Shown piece after piece: positions 1 through 11,769 of a DNA stretch of 64,000 nucleotides (position 1 is the stretch's first letter; each line of letters opens with the position of its first letter). Under the pieces are notes generated by a model, which was given only the letters and a program-made list of their open reading frames with translations, made no database searches and was not told the DNA's origin. The DNA is from Xiphophorus maculatus. Lineage: Eukaryota; Chordata; Actinopteri; Cyprinodontiformes; Poeciliidae. Made by a program: the position numbers and the translations under genes. The stretch covers positions 20,183,266 through 20,247,265 of the forward strand of contig NC_036443.1 of NCBI RefSeq assembly GCF_002775205.1, written 5' to 3'.

Positions 1-1852
1 ATGTTTTTATTTTCCATGCCATCCTTCAAACCGTTTTTCATGGTAAGGCAAATAGGGGTCAATTTAATAATGGCCCTGACCATAGATACAAACAATGTTT
101 AGGAAAGTAACAGTTTTTTCTAGCCTGATTTATGAGGATCAACAGACTTTCTCATAATGGATGTTCTTTTGAGAGTTGGGTTTTATTTGTACCCCAGGAA
201 GGCAGGGAGTCATGGAATAGTTCTTAGTTCTGATACCATTGCTATGCAGGAATCCAGGAATGGAAATCCCTTTTGATCTGTCAGCTCTGCCAGGGATAGA
301 ACTACAAAGAGTGACTTACTGGGCTGAACAGGACTATTTACTTTATTAGAACCAGTTTGTGTTTTTGTTCCACGGTCCCGTCACTTTTACCTCTCTCAGC
401 CGGTTCTGTCAGCTGTTCTGTCTACCATAGATCACTAAGAGTAATTTCTGGCTTTTCGTGCTCGGAGGTTTGCCACTTTAGATTCAGAAATTAATTAAAT
501 AATCTGCTGTTGTTACTGGATTTAAAAGCCCTACCATGACATGTTAAAGCCTGACTTGGAAGAAGGGAGTTCATGTGGTTTAAGGTGAATTTTAAGGACG
601 TTCTTTGGACTCTATTACATTTACTTTATGTCATAATAAATTAAATAACGATAGTGGGACTTGTGGGTTTAAAAAAACAACTGATTTCCAAATATTCGAT
701 AATTTTTTGCCTGCCTCATTCTTCTAAATAAGATTAATTTATCATAATGATTACTAGACAATGCTTCAAAGATGCCAATAATTTACGTGTGTTGAATAAA
801 TGGTCTTAATTTAGTGTAAAGTTTTACATCCCGTTAATAAAAACATTCTCAGGTTTCTTCAACATCTGGCTCACTGCTGTCCAAAATAGGAAAACAGATA
901 AATGGGAAATTTATGACTTTACTGCTTGTTCCATCAGAGCAACAGAATGCAATTCCAAAAGAAACAAAAAGAAACTGAATTTAAAACACAACTTTGAACC
1001 CTTTATCATTTTACTTATAAAATCTCATAAAAAACAGACATATCAACTTAGATCGCAGTCTTTTGCTTTTTAATGTCCTGTATGCAAAAGGCGTGACATA
1101 AAAAGTCACATAACCCTTATGACACTGTCTGACATACAACAACAACAACAACAACAATAATAATAATAATAATTTTAAAAAGCAGAAAAAACAATTATTT
1201 TTCATTTTTCTGGCATTTTGCAACTAAAAATATCTTTGGTAAGTTTCTGCAGTATTGTTGTTGCTGTTGGCTTATTATCATACTGGATAAATAGGCCATA
1301 AATTTAATCTTCTACTCAGAAACCTTTTTACTTTCCATTAATCATAAATCATCAAACCCACATTTTTAGAGGTGACAAGGAGAAAATGAATAGCAAACCA
1401 TAAAGCCTTCAGACTGTGGATTTAAAACACTGACACATCAGAAGGCATGGAACCCTTGAGGCTTGGAGGAGTCAAAGCCCAATTATCAAACCAACAGCAG
1501 ACCCTACATCTGTGTTCAGAGTTTTAAGTCTTGGTTGTTTATCTGGGTTTCTTTGTGCTCATTTGCCTTCCCTTTGTAGTTACAAAATGTCTATTTTGTG
1601 GTAATTTTATATCTTGTAATAACAATGGTTGAACTTTGTAGTCATATTGTCACTGTTTCTGATCATTTGTCTGTTAGGTGTCAGTTTATATTTTTTCTGC
1701 CAGTCTTGTGACATCTTGCATCTTTTTATGATAGTTTAAGGTCAACATTGTCTTTGAAATGAGGGCCAAGGGGCCTATGAACATTTGAACACTGTGTCCT
1801 GTGCCCAACAGGCCCATTTGTAAATCTTTTTATATTTGTACATGTTTTTCAG
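1..1852. other. intronic sequence of ren, no exon seen
   Basis: The next upstream ren exon should end with codons for a VFSVYYSR-like segment; I could not find it. The stretch holds AT-rich sequence and one microsatellite (1137-1173). It is best read as a large intron whose 5' exon lies before the window. Confidence 0.5.
1137..1173. repeat. (CAA)n/(AAT)n microsatellite
   Basis: About six CAA units run directly into about five AAT units. On the minus strand this creates a spurious poly-leucine reading frame. Confidence 0.9.
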
Positions 1853-3401
1853 GGACCCAAAACACTCCCCTGGCGGAGAACTACTCCTCGGGGGAACTGA
1901 CCCAAACTACTACACTGGAAATTTTAATTATCTGGAAACAAGAGAGATGGGAAAATGGGAGGTCACCATGAAAGGGTGAGATATTTGCTGAACATACATG
2001 AAGTATGGATGTGTTAGTATATTTTTTTGCATGCAACCATTCAGAAATGATACGTTGTGTGTCTTGTTTGTGTAGGGTTGCTGTGGGGGCGGAGATGATG
2101 TTTTGTGCGGAGGGCTGCACAGCTGTGATTGACACAGGCTCCTCATACATCACAGGTCCGGCCTCCTCCATCTCAATGCTGATGAAAACCATTGGAGCTC
2201 AGCTGGATGAAACTGGAGTAAGTCTCAAACTCATGGCAACAAAGTTTCCCACAAAAAATAATAGGCTGCAAAAAAAAAAAAAAAAACTTTACCTGCCATT
2301 ATTCTTCAAATACAGTATAAAGTCAACTGCGACACTGTGAAGATGTTGCCTAGTGTCACGTTTCACCTGGGAGGCCAGGACTACTCTCTGACGCATGAAG
2401 ATTATATAATCTGGGTAAGATGACAAATGATTGTTATTGAATTGTGCAAAATACTTCAAAGTAGAGCACAAAAAATGTCTTAAATAAAACAAACAAAAAA
2501 TATATTTTTTGAAAATGGAAATATTCATTCTTATCATGCATTGCAAATAAGAATGCAATGCATGACAATACCAGTTCTTCAAGTTGGTCTTGTTAAAATT
2601 ATGAACCCCAATGTTTTTTTACTGTGATTTTATAGCAAAATAATCGTGTAGTCAAATGTCATCTAATAAATAAATAATAAAGTTCATCTGAGTATAATTT
2701 AAAATCATTATAAACGTAGTTGTTCTGTTAAGGCCTCAGATGTTTGTTAGAAAACATTAATGGAAAACAGTAACATTAAGACCAAGGAGCACAGCAGACA
2801 AGTCAGGGATAAAGTTAACATCTCAAGTTTAATGTCCTAGCTCAGACATTAATTTGATTGATCTGAAAATGACTAAATTTACAGCATTTACAAGAAAATC
2901 AACATTTAAAGGAGAAGCTAAGAGACCTGAAAAATTGTAGACTGCCAAGATTGCCATCTTACCCAAGAGTGGCAAGAAGAAAACAATTCTTTAAAAAAAA
3001 CCCTGTTAGAGATTCTTTTTGCAGCTTTTATTGGGCTGGCTGCAGAAGATCTGAGTCAAGGTGGGGGAGGGGAAACAACCTGAAGCATTCCTGAGCCACA
3101 GGAATACCTCTGTCAGGATTTTCTGTATGAAAAAGCCGTCTAAATGATTCATTGATGTCCAGGATACATTTGTTAGACATTTTTACACATTTAGCACTGG
3201 TTTAAGATATTTATTATTAGTCTAAACCTATTGTTACAGCAATCACAGTTCGAAGGAGACGTCTGCATCGTCTCCTTCAGGGGCTTGGATGTGCCACCGC
3301 CTACAGGTCCAATCTGGATCTTGGGAGCCAACTTCATTGCCCGATACTACACAGAGTTTGATCGTCGCAATAATCGGATAGGGTTTGCTACTGCAGTCTG
3401 A
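1853..3401 (+). CDS. ren: renin, C-terminal exons (5' part outside window)
   Basis: Renin is the secreted aspartic protease that cleaves angiotensinogen. Four exons are readable: 1853-1975, 2076-2217, 2316-2414 and 3240-3401. Each is bounded by AG/GT and the phases agree, giving the last 174 residues and a TGA stop. The first exon encodes GGELLLGGTDPNYYTG and then REMGKWEVTMKG, typical of the renin/cathepsin D fold. The second has the Cys pair CAEGC and the second catalytic motif VIDTGSSYITG. The last exon encodes WILGANFIARYYTEFDRRNNRIGFA and ends ATAV, the conserved end of the pepsin family. The 99-nt third exon equals my recollection of the matching human REN exon. The N-terminal half, with the first catalytic Asp, is not in the window; bases 1-1852 look intronic. 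Cathepsin D is the main alternative, but the MKG-V and CAEGC context and the gene neighbourhood favour renin. Confidence 0.88.
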
Positions 3402-3618
3402 CAATAACATCAAGTTCAGTTATGTTCATCTTTCTCCCCACTTTATTTTTCTACTGCTGTTTTCCATCTTTTTCTTGTCAACTCTAAGTGGAGGACTGAC
3501 TTTCATCTGCTTACAAGATGAGTATTTTTTAAACAGCATTTACTGATGTTTTTCTCTTTTATTTGACTCATGTTGCACTATAAATTATAAAAAAAAGTAT
3601 TTTTTACTCTTGTTTATC

Positions 3619-3624
3619 AATAAA
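3619..3624 (+). terminator. poly(A) signal of ren
   Basis: An AATAAA hexamer lies about 218 bases after the ren stop codon, in AT-rich sequence and on the same strand. It is the first canonical signal downstream of the stop. Confidence 0.6.
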
Positions 3625-3699
3625 TTAATGCTTTCTGTCTGTCACTCTGCTTGTTATTAAAACACATATATATATTTCATATGAGAATAAAATTGCCGT

Positions 3700-4195
3700 G
3701 CAAGATATTGCTGTTCTTATTTGTTTCCATCTCAGTGTAGTGTATGCATTTTGGGACCAAGCATATGCTGTAGTTGGAAACAGACACTGCAACATATTTT
3801 ATCTATAATATCAATGCTTGGTCAACATATTTATCATCATAAAATGTTATTAATGTCCTGAAGGTGACAACGACCTATTCTGAAAATTTTGGTGTGTTTA
3901 AGCAAAATACAAAACAAATTAGGCTTTCTTTCTGTCAGCTTGATTTCATAAGGTGCGAAAAAATCAAAGGATTTATATTACAATGTAGGAGTTTTGCTGT
4001 TTGGCCAGTTGGAGGTGTAAATTGAAGATGCGCTGCTCAAGTTTTTCTTTACCAACAACAATTTCCAGTTTTCCTTGAGATCTGACCTGCTGATATTTTT
4101 TTTTCTAAGGAGTATAGCAAAAGAAAAAATCTGCAGTAGATATTTTGAAAGATGTAAAAGTGCTGAATTATACAGCTTGCCAATTTTATTTTAAT
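3700..4195. other. intergenic, nothing recognised
   Basis: AT-rich sequence downstream of ren without credible exons or clear repeats. Confidence 0.4.
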
Positions 4196-4640
4196 TATTC
4201 CTTAAAGTGTCGGTATTATGCAAAATTTACTCTTTTTAGTATTATATCATGTTATAACGTTATTCCCTCACCAAAAACATGTTGCTTTGACTTGTCTTTG
4301 AATCTCCCATGCAGCCGTTGGTGGCTGCCTAAACATTTGCTCATACAATACACAGCCTTGGCGCTGCAGTGACCAGCATAGCTCGCGCCCCAGAGAGCAC
4401 CTCTACTCTGTTCAGCACCACCAGACTTTCAGCAATAGCAATTAGCAGACACCTGGTAGAACTGAGTGTCTGCTGAGATGTCATGCGAACATCAACTCTC
4501 CTAAAAACGGTTGTAAATGACATCAGTGCATGGCTTGAAGAAGCAATGTTGTGATGAAGGCAGAGTGTTGCAAAGGGTAGGAGGTTCTTAAAGAGATAGA
4601 GGCCAATTTCAAGGTTTCAGATCTATGATTGACAGTCAAA
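4196..4640. repeat. fish dispersed MITE-like repeat
   Basis: The block starts TTAAAGTGTCGGTATTATGC and continues with a segment (CCCTCACCAAAAACATGTTGC) that I recognise as common in teleost genomes. A related unit with the inverted 'ATAATAGGT..CCTTTAA' end lies at about 39742-40162. I found no clean terminal inverted repeats, so the limits are approximate. Confidence 0.45.
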
Positions 4641-5580
4641 AACATTTTAAATCATTTTGATATACATCATTGTTTACAACAACTGAAGGTAACAGAGTTA
4701 ATCCCTTGAAAATACATGATATCCATCCTTTATCAAAAATGAAAAACTTATGTCCCTTTGCTCTAAATCCTGTACTTAGCTGTCAGTTTATAGAAAATGC
4801 TGGAAGTTCTGAGTTTTGATGCATTTTTCAAACATGACAAGTAATTTTTTGTTGTTGTTTTATTATTCTACTGGGGAAACTCTACTGCAAACCATTTGTG
4901 ATTTAAAAATAATTTAAAAAGACACTTCATGTTTTTTGTAGATGCCTCTCTGTGTCTGTGCAGTTTTTATCAGAAAATCAAACTGTTCTTGTTAAACTCT
5001 TGTCTTTTAAAAAAAGAGGCTCAACATTAAACAAGCTGAGTAATCAAAAACTTGCAAGCAAACATGGATCTTTAGGAAAATTATTTGAGAACGTCATTAC
5101 AGTAATTGAACAATGGCAGAAATTTCCAGACCAGATGACAGGGGACATGATAAAACAATACAAATTACAACAGCACTTTCATTTATCAGTTGCCTTTGTC
5201 AGATCTTTTTGTCCCATTTTCTCCAAACTCCACAGGAAGTCCACTCTGTAGTGACAATAGAGAAGTAATGTGTCTTTGCTCCCATATCCTTGAATTGTCA
5301 TCCTGGGACAGTATCTGTTGAAAGTGCACTGTGAGGTGAGGGTGGACTCACCTCATGGTTAATCATTTAAGTGCACTTAATCGGTGCATTTAATCAAAAA
5401 TCCAGCCAATGCCTAAATAGCTCTCTTAGTATGAGTTAGCATAAGTACTCTGAGTGGAAAACTGTCCAAACAATCACTAACATCACTAACATCCATTCCT
5501 GTAATTGAGGTCTTTCAAACTGTTTGCTACATATAATTGTTGCTGAACTATACCAACAATAAGCATTTATTAAAAAAAAT
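4641..5580. other. intergenic, nothing recognised
   Basis: A 99-codon open frame at 4952-5251 has no recognisable family, splice context or codon signature. I see no real gene here. Confidence 0.4.
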
Positions 5581-5639
5581 CCAGATATGTATGAATGTTG
5601 TGTGACCATATGATTGCTGAGTGGGAGCTCGCTTCTTGT

Positions 5640-6130
5640 GTGTGGATGCATGGATGTTTGCCTTTCTTTTAAGGAGACAGATGTAAGGAAAAATAAATAT
5701 TCACACTGTGTTTACTTTTATTAGAAGTTTATTTACTATTAATCTTACAAAGTTTGATCTGTTTTCTTGTACAAAGATCCACCAGCTGAAGTTATTGGTG
5801 AGGCAAACAGAAAAGAGGATGTAACTGTTCTTAATTATAGATTCACCCTGTGAGCTGGTTCTGTCTGAGTCTGTTCCATTCCATCTTTGTACATGTGCTA
5901 ATCTTGAAGGCTCTTTGGGTATGTGTTAACGCACTCTGATATGTCCCTTTGATTTCTGAAGGGGTGTATAAAGATAGGGGATCACAATGTCTAGTTAGGA
6001 GTTTGTCTGACAGCCTAACTGAATGCAATCTCTCCGCCTCAGCTAAGGTGTTTTATGTTTCAATAAAGTTGTGTTTGTTCTTTAATTTGTATCCTGGTCT
6101 GAGGTTTTTCCCACTTATCACAGATTTGCA
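5640..6130 (+). mobile_element. possible solo LTR of a retroelement
   Basis: A TATA-like GTATAAAG at about 5966-5973 is followed 90 bp later by AATAAA (6062-6067) and a GT/T-rich stretch. This order of promoter, short R-like segment and poly(A) signal is the internal layout of an LTR. I could not fix TG/CA ends or a target-site duplication, and no gag/pol frames are attached. An ordinary 3' gene end is an alternative. Confidence 0.35.
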
Positions 6131-6179
6131 ACAACTTGCAGATCCATTTTTGAACACTTTGTTCCCCTAAATACAACAC

Positions 6180-7980
6180 TGCCTGTTTAGTTTATTTCTG
6201 AATAGCTAACGGCTATTGTGTGAACACCACTGACTTCAATAGTTCTTATCTCAAAGTATATTTTAGATAGTTTGCTTGATGACTCCTAAAGGGTGATTTT
6301 TTTGAAGAAAGTCACAGGAAGATTCATTGCTTCTGGGAGTCTTGGTCACTCATGTTTTGCCACAGTTCCAAACACCAATGCATGACTCTTCGTGTTATTA
6401 ATGACCTTCAATGCTTTCGGAAGAAATAAATTCATCCACTGGAAAAGATTTATTGCTCCATGGAGGGAACTAAATGGTTGCTTTGAGATATTCTTACTTA
6501 TTTAAAGTGTTCTCCTCTTTTTCCTTGACTAGGGTTCATTCATGTAATTTTCCCTTCATTCTCAGTTCTGATGGAATTTAGTCATGTCTGAGCACTGATC
6601 CTGGGAGAGTGAGAAGCTTTTATTTCATTACTGCATCTGTTTACCTGTGTGAAAACATGCATTAATTCAAACATATTTTAATGCAGTGGTCATCACACTG
6701 TACTCAGGATGACCTGAGTGACTACACAGAGTTGTGATGAATAAGTGCTGGAACATGTCTGAGAAAGTGTAAAAATAAACAAATCTTACACGTATACCAC
6801 ACATACCATGTGTGCAATCTTGCATACAACCATTGGATAAATGACGACTAATATGGTGTAAGTTCTAAATCTTTACTTATTTTAATATCAGGGACAAACC
6901 TTCTGTACAAGCATATTTCAGTACATACCATATTTATCTGAAACACAGCCAATGTTTTAGAAAGTCATCTCTCATTGCTTTTATTGTAACTTATCACAAC
7001 ATCTGGATCCAATACTATAATCTACTTCCACTGAGTATTAGAAAATAAAATCACTTTGAAAAAATTATACATTTTTAAAGTGTGATCATTTGATTCAAGT
7101 GGTTTAAAAAGATCTAAAAAGGAGAAAAGAAAACAGCATTAGTGATGCCGATCGTGCATCTGGTAAGTGTTAAAAGGTAATTTCCTAAAGCTTTGGACTC
7201 CATCATTCAACAGCAAGAAAGATCATTCACATATTTAGGGTTTTGGCATTTTGGGTGCTTAGCTAATTTTACCAAGGGTAGAAGTCTCCATAAGTTTTCA
7301 GCAAGGTCAAGCTGTAAAGTAGTTGGAAAAATTACAAAAATATATAAACTACATCATCTTAAATGTTGGTACCAGCAGAACACATAAAAGAGACTGAATA
7401 AGCTTGGCTTGTTTAAGTGGGTTGTCGAGAAAGTTAGTTGTTTCTTGGTTTAGTAAGTCCTGGTTTTGTTGATTTTGTTTGACATAGGTTCTCTTTTTAA
7501 AATGAGCATCAAAAGTTTGAAAGTTGCATCAGACTACTAGACCACAGGTCTTGGCATTAATAAAAAACCTATTAAATTCTCCCATTTATTTCAAGTCAAA
7601 GGGGAGCCCATTAATCTGAAGCATGAATATTGGCTGAAGTTGGATAGAGCAACAAGACACTGAGCCAAAGCACTGAAAAATCCACAATAGAATGCTACAA
7701 AAAGAAAAAGGTCTTGTTGCTGGAGTAGCCCGGTCTCTACAGATTTGATCTTGATTAAAATGTTTTGACAGGATCTTACGAGTAGTGCATAAACAAAATC
7801 CCACAAACCTCGATGAACTAAAGCAAAGTTTTGCAAAATTCATAGCTTTCATAGCCACATAAAAATGTTGCAGAAAATGTGCCACATTTTCTAAAGGGAT
7901 ATTTATCATTGTCATGTGGATCTCTTAGGAAAACATGGAAATTTGCTTCGTAACATTTTAAACACCTGATAAAAATGACT
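6180..7980. other. intergenic, nothing recognised
   Basis: AT-rich sequence; the open frames are short and without family resemblance. Confidence 0.4.
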
Positions 7981-7988
7981 AGGAGTTA

Positions 7989-8058
7989 CAAACTGCATCG
8001 GGTGGATCATATAATTTTATTCACAAACTGCATTGGGTGGATCATATAATTTTATTCA
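7989..8058. repeat. tandem duplication of a 35-bp unit
   Basis: Two head-to-tail copies (7989-8023 and 8024-8058) differ at a single base (CATCGGG versus CATTGGG). Confidence 0.9.
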
Positions 8059-8205
8059 ACAGTATTTTTTTGTGGTATTTATAAATAAGTGTAGCCATGT
8101 GTGTTTGTGTTCAGGGTTTGATCAATCATTTCCACTGCTGACCTTTTCACTTTGAGAGCTGATAGCTCATAATTGTTTTTGTTTTTCTGCATGAAAAACT
8201 TTTTG

Positions 8206-8261
8206 ATTAATGAAATCAAACAGAGGAATACAATTTTTTTCCTCTGTTTGATTTCATTAAT
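8206..8261. repeat. perfect 23-bp inverted repeat (hairpin)
   Basis: The arms 8206-8228 and 8239-8261 are exact reverse complements separated by a 10-nt T-rich spacer. A transcript would fold into a stable stem-loop. No surrounding gene is seen. Confidence 0.9.
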
Positions 8262-8437
8262 AGGAAATTCAGTTGCAAATATTTCCGATTTGCAATTAGA
8301 GATGTCAAAATCATTTTCAGATGGCATTGAATCACAGAAGTATGCAAAATTATTGGCACTTTCTGTAAATATGTATAAAATCGATTAAAATTGGGGCCGG
8401 GACTTGAATGAATTACTTTGGATTAATTACATAGATT

Positions 8438-8626
8438 TTAATACACTACAATGTTAATGTAATTAATTGATTTTGCAGTGATTAAGTAATCTGGGACATG
8501 TTGCATACAACAGATCTTGTTTCTACATAAGAAACTCAATTTACCTTTTAGTTTAGATACAAGATTTTCATTGTGGTCCTTAAAAGAAAGTTTTTCATCT
8601 AGATCACATCCAGGTATGTGTAACAA
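8438..8626 (-). mobile_element. non-LTR retrotransposon RT fragment
   Basis: The minus strand encodes DLDEKLSFKDHNENLVSKLKG and then LSFLCRNKICC. This resembles the 'LGVWLDEKLSFKSHIDNLVSKLR..GFLYRNK' segment after the catalytic core of reverse transcriptase in fish LINEs. Only about 60 codons survive and both ends are lost. Confidence 0.6.
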
Positions 8627-8730
8627 TTGACCATCTCAATCTCTGCCGTGTTAGCAGTTGTTATAGTAGGAATCAACTTGGGTAATAATCTACCTCCTGA
8701 AAAGGAGCTGGTTTTATTGTTGGGTTTTTT

Positions 8731-8951
8731 TGGTGGGTAACTCCAGGCCTCGAGGGCTGGTCTCCTGCAACTTTTAGATGCATCGCTATTTCAACACACC
8801 TGAGTCAAATAATGAGGTCATTAGCAGGACTCTGGAGAACTTGACTGCACTTAGGTGGTGATTCAGCTACTGGATTCAAGTGCGTTGGACCAGGGAGACA
8901 TCCAAGAGTTGCAGGATACCGGCCCTCGAGGACCAGGATTGCCCACCCCTG
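8731..8951. mobile_element. hAT-type MITE, degenerate left end
   Basis: The right end reads GGCCCTCGAGGACCAGGATTG then CCCACCCCTG. The left end is a diverged inverted copy (GGTGGGTAACTCCAGGCCTCG). The subterminal CCTGCAAC-TTTTAGA motif is shared with the MITEs at 13119-13344 and 57965-58166. I could not confirm a clean 8-bp target duplication. Confidence 0.65.
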
Positions 8952-9005
8952 GGTTAAAACCAAGTAAGGTTTGACTGAATCTGATTAAAAGAAGATTAGC
9001 GAGAT

Positions 9006-9230
9006 GGGATGTGCTGTGGTGGCGCAGAGGTTAAGCCACCACATAAGAAGGTTAAGTCCTCCTTATGTGGAGGACTAAGGCCTCCACATAAGGAGGACTT
9101 AGTCCTCAACACGGTTGTCGCAGGTTTGATTCCTGGCCTGGCAACCTTTGCTGCATGTCTTCCCCTTTCTCTCATTACCCACTTTCCTGTCAATTAACTA
9201 TAACATAAAGGCCACTAGAGCCAATAAAAC

Positions 9231-9264
<34 letters not shown>
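9006..9264 (+). mobile_element. tRNA-derived SINE with poly(A) tail
   Basis: A Pol III box A (TGGCGCAGAGGTTAAG, 9020-9035) and box B (GGTTTGATTCC, 9123-9133) are followed by a fish-type tRNA-unrelated region (TGCATGTCTTCCCC..CCTGTCAATTA), the tail CCACTAGAGCC and a long A run. It is flanked by a 13-bp target-site duplication with one mismatch (8993-9005 and 9265-9277). The distance between the boxes is much longer than in a tRNA because a perfect hairpin (9053-9101) lies between them. It is not a functional tRNA gene. Confidence 0.88.
9053..9101. repeat. 21-bp perfect hairpin inside the SINE head
   Basis: The arms 9053-9073 and 9081-9101 are exact reverse complements with a 7-nt loop. A partial third copy of the arm (CCACCACATAAGAAGG) precedes them. 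Confidence 0.88.
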
Positions 9265-9279
9265 AGATTAGAGAGATTT

Positions 9280-10130
9280 GAAAGTTTGGACAAGAGAATT
9301 GGAATAACAGTAAATTCTGGTGTCATCTGCATAAAAGTGCATATGATGCAGTGTATATTGGTTTATTACTATAAAGTTGTACTTATTGTGGTCAAGTGAT
9401 AATTTTTTGCATCAAGTTGAAGATGTTATGCAGTGGACTTGAATCCTCGCATATAATTGCCACAAGTTTTTACAGACAAGAGGGAGCGAATCGGAGATTT
9501 GAAAATTCACATTGTGTTTAGAGCGAAATAGTATGGTTCAGTGGTATTTCTCAGTGCCACCAAAATGAAGATCATTTAGGTTGTGTGTCAAAGTGAACAA
9601 GAATTAAAGCTAAAATTATTCTTAAGAAGCTCCAGCATAAATAAAATCAAGCACAGGTAGATAGGAGAAACATTAAAATGGCCTGTATTAATTAGGATAT
9701 TTTCAAAAAATGCAGATGTGGTTCAATGATGCATTTTGTATTGATGATGTATTTTATGTAGGACAAAAATATAAAAAGCAAATGTTAGAATTTTAAACAT
9801 GTGTTGGATCCTCCAGCTTTATGCAACCTCCAACTGATTTAAAAGCTCACTGGCTTTAGTTCAAAATAAAACAGTGCTGGTATTACACATTAACAAGAAC
9901 AATATTAAAACTGACTCATACTCACATTAGGTTACAGTATTTTTTCAAAATATTTATTGATGTTCAAAGCCTTTATCCCACCCTAGTAAAATGTGAGGGA
10001 AAAGATTTAGGTCTCAATTATCCACCAACTCAGCTGGGGACTGAAACATTGTAAAGCAGCAACAGGACTCCAGTTGAATGAATAACTGGGAGTTAATGGT
10101 ATCTCTACATGATGGAAAATCATTAGTAAG
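9280..10130. other. intergenic, nothing recognised
   Basis: AT-rich sequence without credible exons. Confidence 0.4.
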
Positions 10131-10140
10131 GGTTAGGGTA

Positions 10141-10700
10141 ATTGTGGCACCCGAGTGGTGTCCCAAATAAATAACTGCAAGGATTGTGAACAGAGTTTCA
10201 AAACAGACCAATAAAATTTACAATAATTTATTTCAAAGGTGAATAATTAAAAAGGAGGGACAGGCAGTCCTTGAAGGCAAAGTCAATAAACAAATCCGTA
10301 ACGGACTCTTAGCTGGCCCAAGGGGGGGGGGGGGGTCCTCTGCTGCTCCCGGTCCCTGGCGAACCTCGGCAGCGATCCAGTCATTCCTGCTCCTACAGCC
10401 CGGCCGCCCGCTCCTTGATGGCGACCAGTCAGGCGACTCGCTGCCCTCAACAGCGATCAGACGGGTGGTACTCCTTGGTGACCAGTCCGCCCGTCTCTAG
10501 TCCTCCGGTCCGCCTGCGCCGTCCTCCAACACCAACAACCAGTCCGGGTCCGTCTGCTTCTCCTCCTAGCTGTCTCACCGTCGACGGCTTATCATCCTTC
10601 CTGGTCTGCACGCTGCTTAATTAGATGCAGAACACCTGTACTGCTGCAGTGGGGCGTCTCCCGGTGTACATGGCAAAACAACCAATCAAAAACATGCAAC
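10141..10700 (-). mobile_element. probable LTR-like retroelement unit, minus orientation
   Basis: Read on the minus strand, the unit begins TGTTGTGTTGCATG and passes through a GC- and CpG-rich region that stands out from its AT-rich surroundings. It has AATAAA near 10215-10230 and ends CACTCGGGTGCCACA. The TG..CA termini, CpG-rich body and late poly(A) signal suggest a solo LTR. No 5-bp target duplication was found, so limits and class are tentative. It contains a G14 run at about 10321-10334. Confidence 0.4.
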
Positions 10701-11525
10701 ACAACACCCCAAAAATATAAATCAACTAAATCGAAAAAAAGTAAATAAGTTCAAAATATAACAAGCAATCCAAAACAGCAATATAAGAAACATAAATTTA
10801 AACCAAAAAGGAAAACCAAGGCCACATTACCACATAGTCCTAACCCTATCGCTAGTATAATTTACACTAAATATAAGTCCTTTATGCTAAGGGGGTATAA
10901 GAAAGTCCCTTATATTTATACTTTCTCCTATGTTTTGGAGAAGTTATAGTTGGCTATTAAAAAGAAAAAAACATGTTTAAATGACACACAACATCAATGA
11001 ACTGTGCAATGCAGTAAGAGCTCTGGTGAAGCCAGAAAAACCAGAAGCAAACCACCATCCTCCTACAACCTCTTGTCATCTTCTTCGTCATTTTCACCAA
11101 TAGTAGCATCTGGCTGTTGATCATGTGATTCATGTGATGCCAAAAAAGTGTTTCTTTTGCAGTTTTATGAAATACTTCTAGTACAATATGGCCGAAAAAC
11201 CACCTTGTCTTAGCATAACTACTTTTTAACAAAGTTGGCATGTTTCCATTAAGCAAATTTATCTTTGTAATTTCAATATGAGCAATTCTCTGGTAAATGG
11301 AAACACAGATAGTGTAAACAACCAGAAAGCATACTATTTGTTTTGATGGGCGGCCCATTTTTCTTTTAAGTCTTTTTTTTTTTCTGATGGTTATAATTCA
11401 CTACTAACGACACTGGAGTTCCTCCACGTTGCATGCCTCTATTTGAAAATTTAAGTTGAAACACGTAATAAGACCCGGGATGTTGCATTATGTTAAGCTG
11501 GTGTACAGCCTGCCAGAAATTATTA

Positions 11526-11544
11526 GAAGAAGAAGAAGAAGAAA
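11526..11544. repeat. (GAA)n short microsatellite
   Basis: About six GAA units in an otherwise unremarkable stretch. Confidence 0.8.
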
Positions 11545-11769
11545 TAAAGGAATGCCAAGGAGGCAATGTAATCATATGAATGGGCTAGAGAGGAAAACAT
11601 CTAAAACATGTGCGCCTGAGGACCCACATTGGCTAACCTTACATTATAGGATTAAAAGGAACATAAAACAGGAACATAAAATGGGAACATAAAAAGCAGA
11701 AAAACTTTACATTGCAGCTGTAAAGTAAGGGAAAGTGATGATAGGTTGAAAAGCAAGACAGCACTTTAA

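Noticed and set aside
1011..1223. Minus-strand ORF with a run of leucines
   Set aside because: The leucines are the translation of the (CAA/AAT) microsatellite; no other coding signal.
9006..9140. A tRNA gene (box A and box B present)
   Set aside because: The box spacing, hairpin, poly(A) tail and 13-bp target duplication identify a SINE; no cloverleaf can be drawn.
10321..10334. G14 run as a quadruplex regulatory element
   Set aside because: A single homopolymer in a repeat unit is not evidence of function, and its length may be a sequencing artefact.
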